From: CAZXCK01 sp964639225
GTDB lineage: Bacteria > Chloroflexota > Anaerolineae > Aggregatilineales > Phototrophicaceae
Assembly: GCA_964639225.1 (NCBI GenBank)
Contig: CAZXCK010000010.1
Location: 1 to 64,000 of the forward strand
Direction: 5' to 3'
Length of the DNA: 64,000 nt
Position numbers and translations under genes: made by a program. The notes below the pieces were generated by a model that was not told where the DNA came from, ran no database searches, and saw only the letters and a list, made by a program, of their open reading frames with translations. How positions within the stretch are numbered: position 1 is the stretch's first letter; every line of letters starts with the position of its first letter. Shown piece by piece: positions 50,948 through 59,895 of the stretch.

Positions 50948-52360
50948 CTAACGTCCCCGGATGACCTCGACGCCGCCCAGGTAGGGTCGCAGCGCCTGGG
51001 GCACGACGACGCTGCCGTCGGCCTGCTGGTTGTTCTCCATGATGGCGATCAGCACGCGCGGCGTCGCCAGCCCGCTGCCGTTGAGCGTGTGGACGAAGTG
51101 CGTGCGCTTGTCGCGGCGGAATTTGACGTTGGCTCGCCGTGCCTGGAACGTCTCCGTGTTGCTGCACGAGCTGACTTCCAGCCATTCCTGGCTGCCGCCG
51201 GCCCACACCTCGACGTCGTATTTCTTGGTGGCGGCGAAGCCCAGGTCGCCGGTGACGATCTCCAGGCGGCGGTAGGGCAGGCCCAGAACACCGCAGATGT
51301 CCTCGGCGGCGGCGGTCAGCGATTCGAGTTCGTCGTAGCTCGTCTCCGGCGTGGTGAACTTATACATCTCGACTTTCTGGAACTGGTGCACGCGCTTGAT
51401 GCCGCGCACATCGCGGCCCGCGCTGGCCCGTTCGCGCCGGAAGCAGGGGGTATCGGCCACAAAGTACAGCGGCAGATCGTCCTCGTCCAGAATCTCATCG
51501 CGGAACAGGTTGGTGATGGCGACCTCAGCGGTCGGCAGCAGATAGATGTCGGCGTCGGGGTCGAAGTAGACCACGTCGCGGAATTTGGGGAACTGCGCCG
51601 CACCGGTGAGCATGTCCTCTTTGACGAAGAACGGCAGATAGACTTCCTCGAAGCCTTTCTCGCGCGCCATATCCAGGAACAGGGCTTCCAGCGCCCGCTG
51701 CAGGCGCGCGCCCCAGCCGCGCAGCACATACGAGCGCGTCCCGGCCAGCTTGACACCGCGTTCAAAGTCGATGATGCCCAGCGCCGGTCCTAAATCCCAG
51801 TGGGCCTGCGGCTCGAAGTCGAATTCGGGCAGGATGCCATGTACCGGGCCGGGGATGTTGGCCTCGTCGCTGTCGGCGACGGGCACGCTTTCGTGCGGCA
51901 TGTTGGGCACCCACAGCATATTGGTTTCGAGTTCCGCCTCGACCGGACGCAGGCGCTCGTTGATGTCGTTGACGCGGTCGCCGATGCTGCGCAGCGCCGC
52001 GCTCAGGCGCTCAAAAGCGTCGGCCTGCTGCACGTCGGGCGCGGGGGGCGCATCGACCTGGCCCTGCATCAGCGCCTCGGCGTGTTCGTAGTCGCCGGCT
52101 TCGATGGCGGCGGCGGCGTGATGGGCGCGGGCGGTGCGGGTGGTATCGTCCAGCTTTTTGTCGCCACGCAGACGGCCCACGCTCTTGTTCAGGCGGTTGC
52201 GCCCGGCCTGGATGGCCTCGCCCTCGGTGAGTAGGGCGCGCCGCTCCTGGTCCAGGCGCAGGATGGCGTCGATGCGCTCCAGCGCGCCCGGATCGTTGAG
52301 TTTTCTGATCTGTTCTTTGACCCAATCCGGCTTTTCCCGGATTAACGTGATGTCCAGCAT
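50948..52360 (-). CDS. serS: Seryl-tRNA synthetase
   Basis: 470 residues. Start MLDITLIREKPDWVKEQIRK; class II motif 2 in CFRRERASAGRDVRGIKRVH and motif 3 in NGSGLATPRVLIAIMENNQQ. Typical SerRS is about 425 residues; here the N-terminal tRNA-binding coiled-coil arm (about 30-130) is longer and Ala-rich. It charges tRNA-Ser in the cytoplasm. AAAGGAGA precedes the ATG. Confidence 0.97.
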   Translation of the reverse strand: MLDITLIREKPDWVKEQIRKLNDPGALERIDAILRLDQERRALLTEGEAIQAGRNRLNKSVGRLRGDKKLDDTTRTARAHHAAAAIEAGDYEHAEALMQGQVDAPPAPDVQQADAFERLSAALRSIGDRVNDINERLRPVEAELETNMLWVPNMPHESVPVADSDEANIPGPVHGILPEFDFEPQAHWDLGPALGIIDFERGVKLAGTRSYVLRGWGARLQRALEALFLDMAREKGFEEVYLPFFVKEDMLTGAAQFPKFRDVVYFDPDADIYLLPTAEVAITNLFRDEILDEDDLPLYFVADTPCFRRERASAGRDVRGIKRVHQFQKVEMYKFTTPETSYDELESLTAAAEDICGVLGLPYRRLEIVTGDLGFAATKKYDVEVWAGGSQEWLEVSSCSNTETFQARRANVKFRRDKRTHFVHTLNGSGLATPRVLIAIMENNQQADGSVVVPQALRPYLGGVEVIRGR

Positions 52361-52407
52361 GATTGTCTCCTTTGCGGTCGCGGAGTGGCTCCGCGTGGTG
52401 TTAAAGG

Positions 52408-52653
52408 TCAGGATTTCGACTTGCGGCGGCGCTTTTTCGCTGATTTGCCAGTGCCGCCGGGTGTGGTCGGGTTAGGCTGCGTATCGTCGTTATAGCCATC
52501 GTCGAGGCCGCCAGTATCGTCTGGCGGCGACATAGATCGCGGCAGGGGGCGGGTAAAATCCCGGTACAGCCGTACCGCTGCCAGCGCCCCGCCGATGACG
52601 ATCACGGCGATGATGAGCGCGTCGAAGACTTCGCGTGTCATGAATTCAAACAT
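52408..52653 (-). CDS. Small single-pass membrane protein
   Basis: 81 residues. One membrane helix at about 9-28 (FDALIIAVIVIGGALAAVRL), then a Pro/Asp-rich linker and a strongly basic end (GKSAKKRRRKSKS). Family unknown. It is upstream of serS with a 47-nt gap, so it may be co-transcribed. ATG at 52653; an internal ATG at 52641 is also possible. Confidence 0.55.
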   Translation of the reverse strand: MFEFMTREVFDALIIAVIVIGGALAAVRLYRDFTRPLPRSMSPPDDTGGLDDGYNDDTQPNPTTPGGTGKSAKKRRRKSKS

Positions 52654-52773
52654 GCAGTTTGTTACTCCACAGTTGGGCCGCCGGTACCATAACACAAAAA
52701 CGCCTCACCCTGATCGTCCAGGACGAGGCGCTGCGTTGACTGGATGCGTGCGCAGGGCGGAGACCGGGTACGC

Positions 52774-53925
52774 TCAGGAAGCCTGTGTTTCCGTATCAGA
52801 AGAAGAAACGGACGCGGACGAATCGCGGCTGGCAGGCAGCATGAAGCTGAAGGTCGTGCCGACCCCTTCTTCGCTCTCGAACCACAGACGTCCGTTCATC
52901 GCTTCTATCTCGTGTTTGCACAGGTACAGGCTCAGGCCGTAACCGAACTCGCTGATAATCTGGGGCTGGCGGGCACGCTGAAAAGCCGCGAACACACGCC
53001 CGCTTTCCCGTTCTCGGATGCCGTAACCTTCGTCGATGATGTCGAACTGTACGCCATCCGGATGAGCCGCCACCACAATTGTGATTGGCGTGGCGGGCAC
53101 ACTGTACATGATAGCATTGCGCACCACGTCCTGCAAGATTTGCGTAAGGTAGCGCCGTGTGGCGATTACGCGCAGGTCAGGCGGCACGACCACGGTCAGC
53201 CGGGCGCGATGGTCGCGTGCCTCGGTTTCCGGGTCCACCAGCGCGATCTCGTCCAGGTCTTCGACGAAGTCCTCGAAATAGTCGGCCAGCAGAATCTGCC
53301 GCCGCCGCTGCCGGATGATCTCGCGCAGTTGGCCGGTACGGATGTCCTCCAGGCGCTGCATCATGTCGGTCAACCGGTTGACGCGGTGCATATGCAGGCC
53401 GATGAGCCGTGTAAATCCACTTATGCGCCGCTTGAGCGTCTCGACACCGTCTTCCTCGTCGTGGACACGCATAGCCTGCGTAATCAGTTCGGCGTGGCCC
53501 TGCGTGGCGTAGACGGCCTCTTTGATCTCGGAGTGGAAGCGGTCGAGCAGCAGCGTCATGGCGGTCCAGTCCGGCGTGTCGATGCTGATGAGCGTACACA
53601 GATCGCCGTCGCTGGCGATGACCGCCGCCGCCCAGCACGGCAGATATTCCCCGCCGCGCAGCAGATGAAAGCGCACCGGACGCGCCGAACGCAGGGCGCG
53701 CTCGCGGGCGGTCTCGATGACGTCGTCGGCGTCCGTGTGTTCTTCCTGGAACAGCTCAGTCGCCGCCGACCAGCCGCCGCTGCGAATGCGGTAGATGTCG
53801 GTACCCAGAACGTGGCGCGCCGCCAGATTGTCGGCGATGAGCGCGCCGCTGCTGGCGAAAACCAGTACGCCCGTGCCCAGGGCGTCCAGCGTTGTTTGCA
53901 GGTCCAGATGCTTATCCGATGCCAT
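52774..53925 (-). CDS. Sensor histidine kinase-like protein, divergent dimerisation domain
   Basis: 383 residues, cytoplasmic. Residues 1-125 look like a PAS-type sensor (LDALGTGVLVFASSGALIAD). The following helices contain RFHSEIKEAVYATQGHAEL where HisKA would have H-E-L-R-T-P; the usual E/D and Pro after the His are not in place. The ATPase domain has the N box (LQDVVRNAIMYS), G1 (IIDEGYGI) and GYGLSLYLCKHEIEAMNG. Phosphotransfer is uncertain. No response regulator is adjacent. Confidence 0.78.
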   Translation of the reverse strand: MASDKHLDLQTTLDALGTGVLVFASSGALIADNLAARHVLGTDIYRIRSGGWSAATELFQEEHTDADDVIETARERALRSARPVRFHLLRGGEYLPCWAAAVIASDGDLCTLISIDTPDWTAMTLLLDRFHSEIKEAVYATQGHAELITQAMRVHDEEDGVETLKRRISGFTRLIGLHMHRVNRLTDMMQRLEDIRTGQLREIIRQRRRQILLADYFEDFVEDLDEIALVDPETEARDHRARLTVVVPPDLRVIATRRYLTQILQDVVRNAIMYSVPATPITIVVAAHPDGVQFDIIDEGYGIRERESGRVFAAFQRARQPQIISEFGYGLSLYLCKHEIEAMNGRLWFESEEGVGTTFSFMLPASRDSSASVSSSDTETQAS

Positions 53926-53997
53926 GAACCGCCACCATTATCTCCATCTGCGCCTGTACTTTCCCCACCATCATTGTAGCCGATTTCGCCGGTGCCG

Positions 53998-55533
53998 CTA
54001 TTTTTCGTCGCGCAGGTGCGGGTAGAGCAGCACATCGCGGATACTGCGCTGGTCGGTGAGCAGCATCACCAGCCGGTCGACGCCCATGCCGAAGCCGCCA
54101 TTGGGTGGCATACCGTAGCGCATGGCCCGCAGATAATCCTCGTCCAGCGGTGTGGACTCGTCCTGGCTTTCGCCGTAGAGCTGCTGCATGTCCAGGAAGC
54201 GCTGCTGCTGGTCGCGCGGGTCGTTGAGTTCGGTGAAGGCGTTGCCCATCTCCATGCCGGCGATGAAGAACTCGAAGCGTTCCACATGGAAATCGTCGTA
54301 CTCGACGCGCTTGGCAAACGGCGAGATGTCTCGCGGGTAGTCGATGATGAACGTGGGCTGGGTGAGCTTTGGCTCTACCCATTTGCCCAGCAGATGGTCG
54401 ACGAGCTTGCCCCACGTCTGGCCCGGTTTAATCTGATCGCCCAGCGCGATGATGGCTTTCGCCAGCGACTCGGCATCCAGGTGCTGCATATAGTCGATGC
54501 CGGTGTGCTGCATGATGGCGTCGCGCAGGCGGATGCGCGGCCAGGGCGGGCTGAGGTCGATGGTCTCTCCCTGGTAGCTGATCTGCGCGCTGCCGGTGAC
54601 CTGCTCGGCGGCAAAGGCGACCAGTCGCTCGGTGAGGTCCATGACGCCGTTGTAGTCGATGTACGCCTTGTAGAACTCGATCTGCGTGAATTCCGGGTTG
54701 TGCTTGAAGCTCACGCCCTCGTTGCGGAAGTCGCGCCCGATTTCGTAGACGGCGTCGTAGCCGCCCACCAACAGCCGCTTGAGATACAACTCAAAGCTGA
54801 TGCGCAGGAAAAGCTGCTGGTCGAGCTGGTTGTGATGGGTGGTGAAGGGCCGCGCCGCCGCGCCGCCGTAGATCGGCTGCAGGATGGGCGTCTCGACTTC
54901 CAGGAAGCCGGCGTCGTCCAGGAACTGGCGGATGGCGGCGATAGTCCGCGAGCGTTTGCGGAACACCTCGCGCACGTCATGATTCACGGCCAGGTCGGCG
55001 TAACGCTGGCGATAGCGTGTCTCGACATCGCTGAACTCGCCGTATTCGACCACCGTGCCGTCGTCGAGCGTCTGCTGCTTGATGACCGGCAGCGGACTGA
55101 GCGCTTTGCTCAACAGTGTCAGTTCCTGAACCTGGATGCTGATCTCTCCGGCGCGGGTGCGCATGAGCGTGCCGCTGGCCTGCACAAAGTCATCGACTTC
55201 GATCAGCTTGGTTTTGACGGCTTCGTAGAGGGTGGCGTCCATGTCGTTGACGCGCAGGAAAAGCTGGACGCGCCCGCTTTCGTCCTCGATGTGCATGAAC
55301 GACACCTTGCCCTTGATGTTGGCCCGGCGGATACGCCCGCACACCGTCACGGCGACTGGTGGGACGTTTTCGGGGTCAGTCGCGGCGGCTTCGGCCTGCT
55401 CGTAGGCAGCGATGGCTTCGCGGGCGCTGTGGCTGCGCTGGGCGCGGCGCGGGTACAGCTCGATGCCCAGTTCGGTGAGGCGATGGGCTTTCTCCAGTCG
55501 TTCCTGTTCCAGTTTGGTGGGTTGCCAGGTCAT
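53998..55533 (-). CDS. lysS: Lysyl-tRNA synthetase, class II
   Basis: 511 residues. N-terminal OB-fold anticodon-binding domain (about 65-160, VAVTVCGRIRRANIKGKVSF), class II motif 2 in FRNEGVSFKHNPEFTQIEFY, and motif 3 in GGFGMGVDRLVMLLTDQRSI. It charges tRNA-Lys. It lies downstream of greA, a common bacterial arrangement, but a terminator separates them. Confidence 0.97.
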   Translation of the reverse strand: MTWQPTKLEQERLEKAHRLTELGIELYPRRAQRSHSAREAIAAYEQAEAAATDPENVPPVAVTVCGRIRRANIKGKVSFMHIEDESGRVQLFLRVNDMDATLYEAVKTKLIEVDDFVQASGTLMRTRAGEISIQVQELTLLSKALSPLPVIKQQTLDDGTVVEYGEFSDVETRYRQRYADLAVNHDVREVFRKRSRTIAAIRQFLDDAGFLEVETPILQPIYGGAAARPFTTHHNQLDQQLFLRISFELYLKRLLVGGYDAVYEIGRDFRNEGVSFKHNPEFTQIEFYKAYIDYNGVMDLTERLVAFAAEQVTGSAQISYQGETIDLSPPWPRIRLRDAIMQHTGIDYMQHLDAESLAKAIIALGDQIKPGQTWGKLVDHLLGKWVEPKLTQPTFIIDYPRDISPFAKRVEYDDFHVERFEFFIAGMEMGNAFTELNDPRDQQQRFLDMQQLYGESQDESTPLDEDYLRAMRYGMPPNGGFGMGVDRLVMLLTDQRSIRDVLLYPHLRDEK

Positions 55534-55598
55534 ATTGATTTAATCCAGCGTTTTGTTGTCAGGTCAAAGCGGGTGTATGCCCGGTGGGGTCGGGCGAC

Positions 55599-55629
55599 AA
55601 AAAAGGGCACAATCAGATGGACTGTGCCC
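55599..55629 (-). terminator. Terminator of greA
   Basis: On the minus strand GGGCACA (55629-55623) pairs with TGTGCCC (55611-55605) and is followed by TTTTTT. It lies 65 nt after the greA stop. Confidence 0.85.
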
Positions 55630-55694
55630 CGCTATTATGCCACATCACGCGGCAGCAGACAGGCTGCAATACCCTTTAAGCTGGTCCGGCGCGG

Positions 55695-56168
55695 TTACTC
55701 GATCGACTTCACCTTGAAGACGATCTCGCCATCGGGCGCGGCGACAGTCACGCGGTCGCCGACTTTGGAACCCAGCAGCGCCTTGCCCAGAGGGCTTTCC
55801 ACCGAGACTTTGCCCTCGCGCGGGTTGGCCTCGGCAGAGCCGACCAGGTAATAGACTTCTTCCTGCCTGGTGCCTTTTTCGATCAGCGTGACCTTAGCGC
55901 CCGGCACAACGGAATCCTTATCGCCGGTGTCTTCGATGATCTGGGCGCTGCTGAGGATGCTCTCCAGCCGCATGATCTCGCCCTCGATAAACGCCTGTTC
56001 GTTTTTGGCGTCCTCGTATTCGGAGTTTTCGGTCAGGTCCCCGCCTTCTTCGAGCGCCAGCCGCAGCCGTTCTGCCACCTGCGGGCGCCGTACTTCGAGC
56101 AGGTTCTTGAGCTTTTTTTCCAGCGATTCCATACCTTCACGTGTCAGGTATTGCGGTTGGTTGGCCAT
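55695..56168 (-). CDS. greA: Transcription elongation factor GreA
   Basis: 157 residues, the standard length. N-terminal coiled coil (YLTREGMESLEKKLKNLLEV to EGEIMRLESILSSAQIIED) with the acidic tip region GGDLTENSEYEDAKNEQ, then the FKBP-like domain (VSVESPLGKALLGSKVGDRV). It stimulates transcript cleavage in backtracked RNA polymerase. The upstream gap (56169-56365) is unusually AT-rich. Confidence 0.97.
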   Translation of the reverse strand: MANQPQYLTREGMESLEKKLKNLLEVRRPQVAERLRLALEEGGDLTENSEYEDAKNEQAFIEGEIMRLESILSSAQIIEDTGDKDSVVPGAKVTLIEKGTRQEEVYYLVGSAEANPREGKVSVESPLGKALLGSKVGDRVTVAAPDGEIVFKVKSIE

Positions 56169-56206
56169 ATCGCCATGTACTCCTCAAAACACAAAGTGAC
56201 TGAAAG

Positions 56207-56236
56207 TATAAAAGACACAGCGATTGGTGCGCTGTG
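56207..56236 (-). terminator. Probable terminator of the nth-kinase operon
   Basis: On the minus strand CACAGCG (56236-56230) pairs with CGCTGTG (56222-56216) around a 7-nt loop, followed by TCTTTTAT. It is about 130 nt after the kinase stop and just ahead of a TATACT box (56210-56205) that may be the greA promoter. Confidence 0.55.
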
Positions 56237-56365
56237 CCATGGCAGTGCGTGTAATTGCCAAATGTTGATCTTCAATAAAATAATGAACAACAATCTAATT
56301 GAGAAAAATCTATCATGAATACACAAAAATGTAAAGTATTAATCACATAACGTTATACCCGACCA

Positions 56366-57262
56366 TCATGATAGCCCGGCCAGCCACACGGTGAACGTCG
56401 TTCCCTGCTGTGGCGCGCTGCTTACGGTTATTTCGGCGTCCAGCAGCGCCAGCACCCCATAGGCGATGGCCACGCCCAGGCCGCTGCCTTTGTGCGCGCG
56501 GACCGTGTCGTTGTCGGCGCGGAACCATACCTCGCCCAGCCGGGCGATTTCGTCCGGGGTCATGCCGGTGCCGTTGTCGCTGATGTCGATGCGCAGCCGG
56601 TTGTCATCGGCGCGCGCTGCCAGCATGACACGACCAGTCCCCTGGGGCGAGTAGCGCAGGCCGTTCTCGACGAAGCGGCCCAGGGCCAGCGCCAGCAGTT
56701 CGCCGTCGGTGTTGAGGATGGGCAGCCCGTCCGGCAGAACGAATTCAAGCTGGCGGTTCAGTTCACTGGCCAGGGGGCGCATCTGCTTTTCGACGCGCAG
56801 CGCGATGTTTTTGAACACATCCATTTTGTGTTTGACGGTCAGGCGATCAGCACGCAGCCGGTTGAGCAGGCTGACATCGGCCAGCAGGCGCTCCATGTGA
56901 CGAGCGTTGGTGCGCACCACATCCAGCAGTTGGACCTGCATTTCGGAGAGTTCGCCGCCCATAGCCGGGTTGCCCAGCATGTCGCCGTAGCCCCGGATGC
57001 TGGTCATGGGGGTGCGCAGTTCGTGGATAGCCACTTTGAGAAACTCGGCATTTTCCTGGATGATGGCCTGCGCATCACCGCCGCCGCTGTTTCTGAGCGC
57101 CCCGGTTTCGGCGTGATGGGCGTCATCGACCTGGCGCAGCAGTTCGCCGATGGCTTCAATCTGGCCGGGCAGCCGCACCGGGACAATATCGCCCTGTCTA
57201 GCGCTGTCGAGTAGTTCATCGAGGGCGGTACGGACGGCCTGCATCGCCTGTTGGTAAGTCAT
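56366..57262 (-). CDS. Sensor histidine kinase, no membrane segment
   Basis: 298 residues. A short N-terminal helical region, HisKA with phospho-acceptor His in VAIHELRTPMTSIRGYGDM (about 98), and HATPase with N box (ALGRFVENGLRYS), G1 (ISDNGTGMT) and G2 (HKGSGLGVAIAYG). Canonical residues all present. It is the last gene of the leftward nth-kinase-kinase run, 32 nt after the GAF kinase; no response regulator is adjacent. Confidence 0.9.
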   Translation of the reverse strand: MTYQQAMQAVRTALDELLDSARQGDIVPVRLPGQIEAIGELLRQVDDAHHAETGALRNSGGGDAQAIIQENAEFLKVAIHELRTPMTSIRGYGDMLGNPAMGGELSEMQVQLLDVVRTNARHMERLLADVSLLNRLRADRLTVKHKMDVFKNIALRVEKQMRPLASELNRQLEFVLPDGLPILNTDGELLALALGRFVENGLRYSPQGTGRVMLAARADDNRLRIDISDNGTGMTPDEIARLGEVWFRADNDTVRAHKGSGLGVAIAYGVLALLDAEITVSSAPQQGTTFTVWLAGLS

Positions 57263-57294
57263 GGTATTGCCTCTGGGTTGGATTCAACGATGTT

Positions 57295-59112
57295 TTAACC
57301 GGCTGGGTCGGCGGTGGGCAGGTGGAAGCTGAAACGGCTGCCTTTGCCGGGCGCGCTCTCAACTTCGATGCGACTGCCCATCTGCTCGACGAGGCTGCGG
57401 GTGATGGCGAACCCCAACCCCGTGCCGGGCTGCGAGCGCGTGAATTTGCTTGGCGAGCGCCAGAAGCGCGTCCCCAGCATGGCGACCTCGTCCGGCGTCA
57501 TGCCGATGCCGTTGTCGGTCACACTGAAGGCCACACGATCGCCATCCTGCCAGGCGCTCAGTGTGATGGTGCCGCCGTTGGGCGTGTATTTATAGGCGTT
57601 GCTCACCAGATTGGTCAGCACCTGGACGATGCGATAATAGTCTGCCCAGATGGGCGGCAGGTCCGGCGCGATGTCCTCGACGTAGGTATGACCGCGTGCG
57701 TTGATCTCCGGCATCACGGTATCGCGCACGGTCTGTGTCACCCAATCTACCGGAATAAGTGATTTTTCCATGTAGAAATGGCCGCTTTCGATGCGGCTGA
57801 TATCTGACAAGTCCTGCACCAGCGTCACCATGCGGTCCACCGTGCTGATAATCTGCTGGACGTAGCTGCGCTGTTCCTCGTTGATGTCCTCTTCCATCAT
57901 GAGCAGGTCGGCGTAGCCCTTGATGCTGGTCATGGGGGCTTTGAGGTCATGCGCGACCACGCCTACAAACTCGCTCTTGGCGTGGTCTGCGGCCTGGGCG
58001 GCGGCATACAGACGCGCGTTTTCCACACTGACGGCGGCACGTGTCATGACCCGTTCCAGCAGGTCGCGTTGTTCGTCGCTGAACGTGCCACTGTCACGGA
58101 CCAGCGCCACCATGCCTGTTACGGCCTGGTCGTGCAGCATGGGAACGATCAGCGTGTCGGGTGTGAGCAGTGTCTGCCGGGAGCGACACACATCGACCGC
58201 CTGCGGAAAATGCTGTTTCATCAGCGCACCGCTGGCGATATCCAGCCCATGCGCCCGGTTCACCAGCAAACGATCGTTTTCCAGCAGGGCCAGGCAGCCG
58301 CCGCTGGCGTCGGTGAGGCGCATGGCCCATTCCAGCGCGTGGGCCGTCACCTGTTCGATGTCCATTGTCTCGCTCAACAGCAGATCGATGCGGCGGAGCT
58401 GGCGTAGTTGATGCACGCGACGGCTGAGGGCTTCGTCCGTCTCGCTGAAGAGCATCGCGTTCTGCAGAGCGATGGACGCCTGCGCCGAAAACGCCTGCAT
58501 GGTGTCCAGGTCGGCCTCGCTGAAGAGGCCGGTGGTCGCCCGGCTATCGACGTAGATCGCGCCGATGATCCGTTCACGGGCGCGCAGCGGTGTCGCCATA
58601 ATGCCGCGCAGTGACTGCGAGACGATGCTGCGCTGGCTGGCGAAGCGCGGGTCTTCGCTGGCGTTGGTCGTCAGGATGGGTTCGCCGGTGTCGATGACCT
58701 GATTGGCGACGGTGCGGCTGAATTGAAATTCGTCGCCGCTTAATGTCTGCTGGTCGAAGTTGCGGGCTGCTTTTACCGCCAGATTGCCGTCGTCATCGCT
58801 CAGCATCAGGAAGCCGCGTTCGGCACCGGTAAGCTGAATGATGGCGTCCATCACCTGGTCGAGCACGGTCTGCAGGTCGAGTGACGCCCCCAGCGCCTTG
58901 CTGACTTCGTGCAGGGCCGCGTAGCGCTGGGGATGGTGGCTCTGGCTGCGCTCGGTCAGCAGGCGGCGCAGCACGCCCTCGAACTTGTCGAACTGCCGGT
59001 TGAAAAAAGCCGGGTCCACCTGCTGGCTGTTGACCTGCGCGCGCAGAATCTGAAGGGTGCTGCGCAGGCTGGCGATCTCGGCGTCGGTTACCGGTGTGTT
59101 ATCCTGGCTCAT
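57295..59112 (-). CDS. GAF-domain sensor histidine kinase
   Basis: 605 residues, cytoplasmic. A helical start, GAF domain 1 (about 65-210, LQTVLDQVMDAIIQLTGAER to GAIYVDSRATTGLFSEADL), a second GAF-like domain (about 235-365), HisKA with VVAHDLKAPMTSIKGYADL, then HATPase (LTNLVSNAYKYTP, VTDNGIGMTPDEV, PGTGLGFAITRSLVEQMG). The ATG overlaps the nth stop by 4 nt. Canonical His and ATP-site residues are intact. Confidence 0.92.
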   Translation of the reverse strand: MSQDNTPVTDAEIASLRSTLQILRAQVNSQQVDPAFFNRQFDKFEGVLRRLLTERSQSHHPQRYAALHEVSKALGASLDLQTVLDQVMDAIIQLTGAERGFLMLSDDDGNLAVKAARNFDQQTLSGDEFQFSRTVANQVIDTGEPILTTNASEDPRFASQRSIVSQSLRGIMATPLRARERIIGAIYVDSRATTGLFSEADLDTMQAFSAQASIALQNAMLFSETDEALSRRVHQLRQLRRIDLLLSETMDIEQVTAHALEWAMRLTDASGGCLALLENDRLLVNRAHGLDIASGALMKQHFPQAVDVCRSRQTLLTPDTLIVPMLHDQAVTGMVALVRDSGTFSDEQRDLLERVMTRAAVSVENARLYAAAQAADHAKSEFVGVVAHDLKAPMTSIKGYADLLMMEEDINEEQRSYVQQIISTVDRMVTLVQDLSDISRIESGHFYMEKSLIPVDWVTQTVRDTVMPEINARGHTYVEDIAPDLPPIWADYYRIVQVLTNLVSNAYKYTPNGGTITLSAWQDGDRVAFSVTDNGIGMTPDEVAMLGTRFWRSPSKFTRSQPGTGLGFAITRSLVEQMGSRIEVESAPGKGSRFSFHLPTADPAG

Positions 59113-59846
59113 GATTGTCCCGTCGCTTCGCTGGTGGCGACGTTATGCCGGTAATAGTCACAGTAGGCGGTGATGGGGCAGCGTTCGCAGGCTGGTTTAC
59201 GCGCGCTGCACGTCTGGCGGCCATGCCGGATCAAATAGATGTGGAAAGCGTAGCGATCTTCTGGCGGGACGATGGCTTCCATGAGTGTATGGGCCTTCTC
59301 CGCGTTGACGTTTTCCTCGATGAAGCCGATGCGCTTTGACAGACGGTGGACGTGCGTATCGACCGGGAAGGCCGGCAGACCAAAGCCAAAGCACAACACG
59401 ATGGCGGCTGTTTTGGGGCCGACTCCGTCCAGGCTGGTCAGCCAGTTGATGGCTTCGTCCTGGGGCATGTCGCGCAGAAATTCGATGTCGTAAGCGCCGC
59501 GTTCCTCATGGATGCGGGCCAGCACGCGCTGGATGCGCGGGCCTTTCTGGTTGGCCAGCCCCGCCGGGCGAATGGTGTCGATCAGTTCGTCGGTGTCGGC
59601 ATCAACAACGGCCTGCCAGGTGGCATAACGCGCCTGCAGGGCGTCGAAGGCGCGGTCGCGGTTGTTGTCGTTGGTGTTCTGGCTGAGGATGCAGCTCACC
59701 AGCTCGTCCATTGGCGACTGGCTCTGCCGCCATTCCAGGTCGCCGTAAATGGCGTGCAGGGCTTCATAGACCGGTTGGTATTTGGCCTGCTGCCGGGCAA
59801 AGTCGGCGGATGTGTCGGGTGGGGTGGCGCGGTTATCCTGTGTCAT
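59109..59846 (-). CDS. nth: Endonuclease III-family DNA glycosylase
   Basis: 245 residues. Helix-hairpin-helix LDGVGPKTAAIVL with the catalytic Lys, catalytic Asp in FPVDTHVHRL, and the [4Fe-4S] cluster C-x6-C-x2-C-x5-C in CSARKPACERCPITAYC. It excises oxidised pyrimidines and cuts abasic sites. About 30 extra residues precede the usual Nth start. It is coupled to two histidine kinase genes, an unusual context. Confidence 0.93.
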   Translation of the reverse strand: MTQDNRATPPDTSADFARQQAKYQPVYEALHAIYGDLEWRQSQSPMDELVSCILSQNTNDNNRDRAFDALQARYATWQAVVDADTDELIDTIRPAGLANQKGPRIQRVLARIHEERGAYDIEFLRDMPQDEAINWLTSLDGVGPKTAAIVLCFGFGLPAFPVDTHVHRLSKRIGFIEENVNAEKAHTLMEAIVPPEDRYAFHIYLIRHGRQTCSARKPACERCPITAYCDYYRHNVATSEATGQS

Positions 59847-59895
59847 AGTCTCATGATATGCGTTTTGTTATACGAGTTCAAGCGATGTTTTGATT

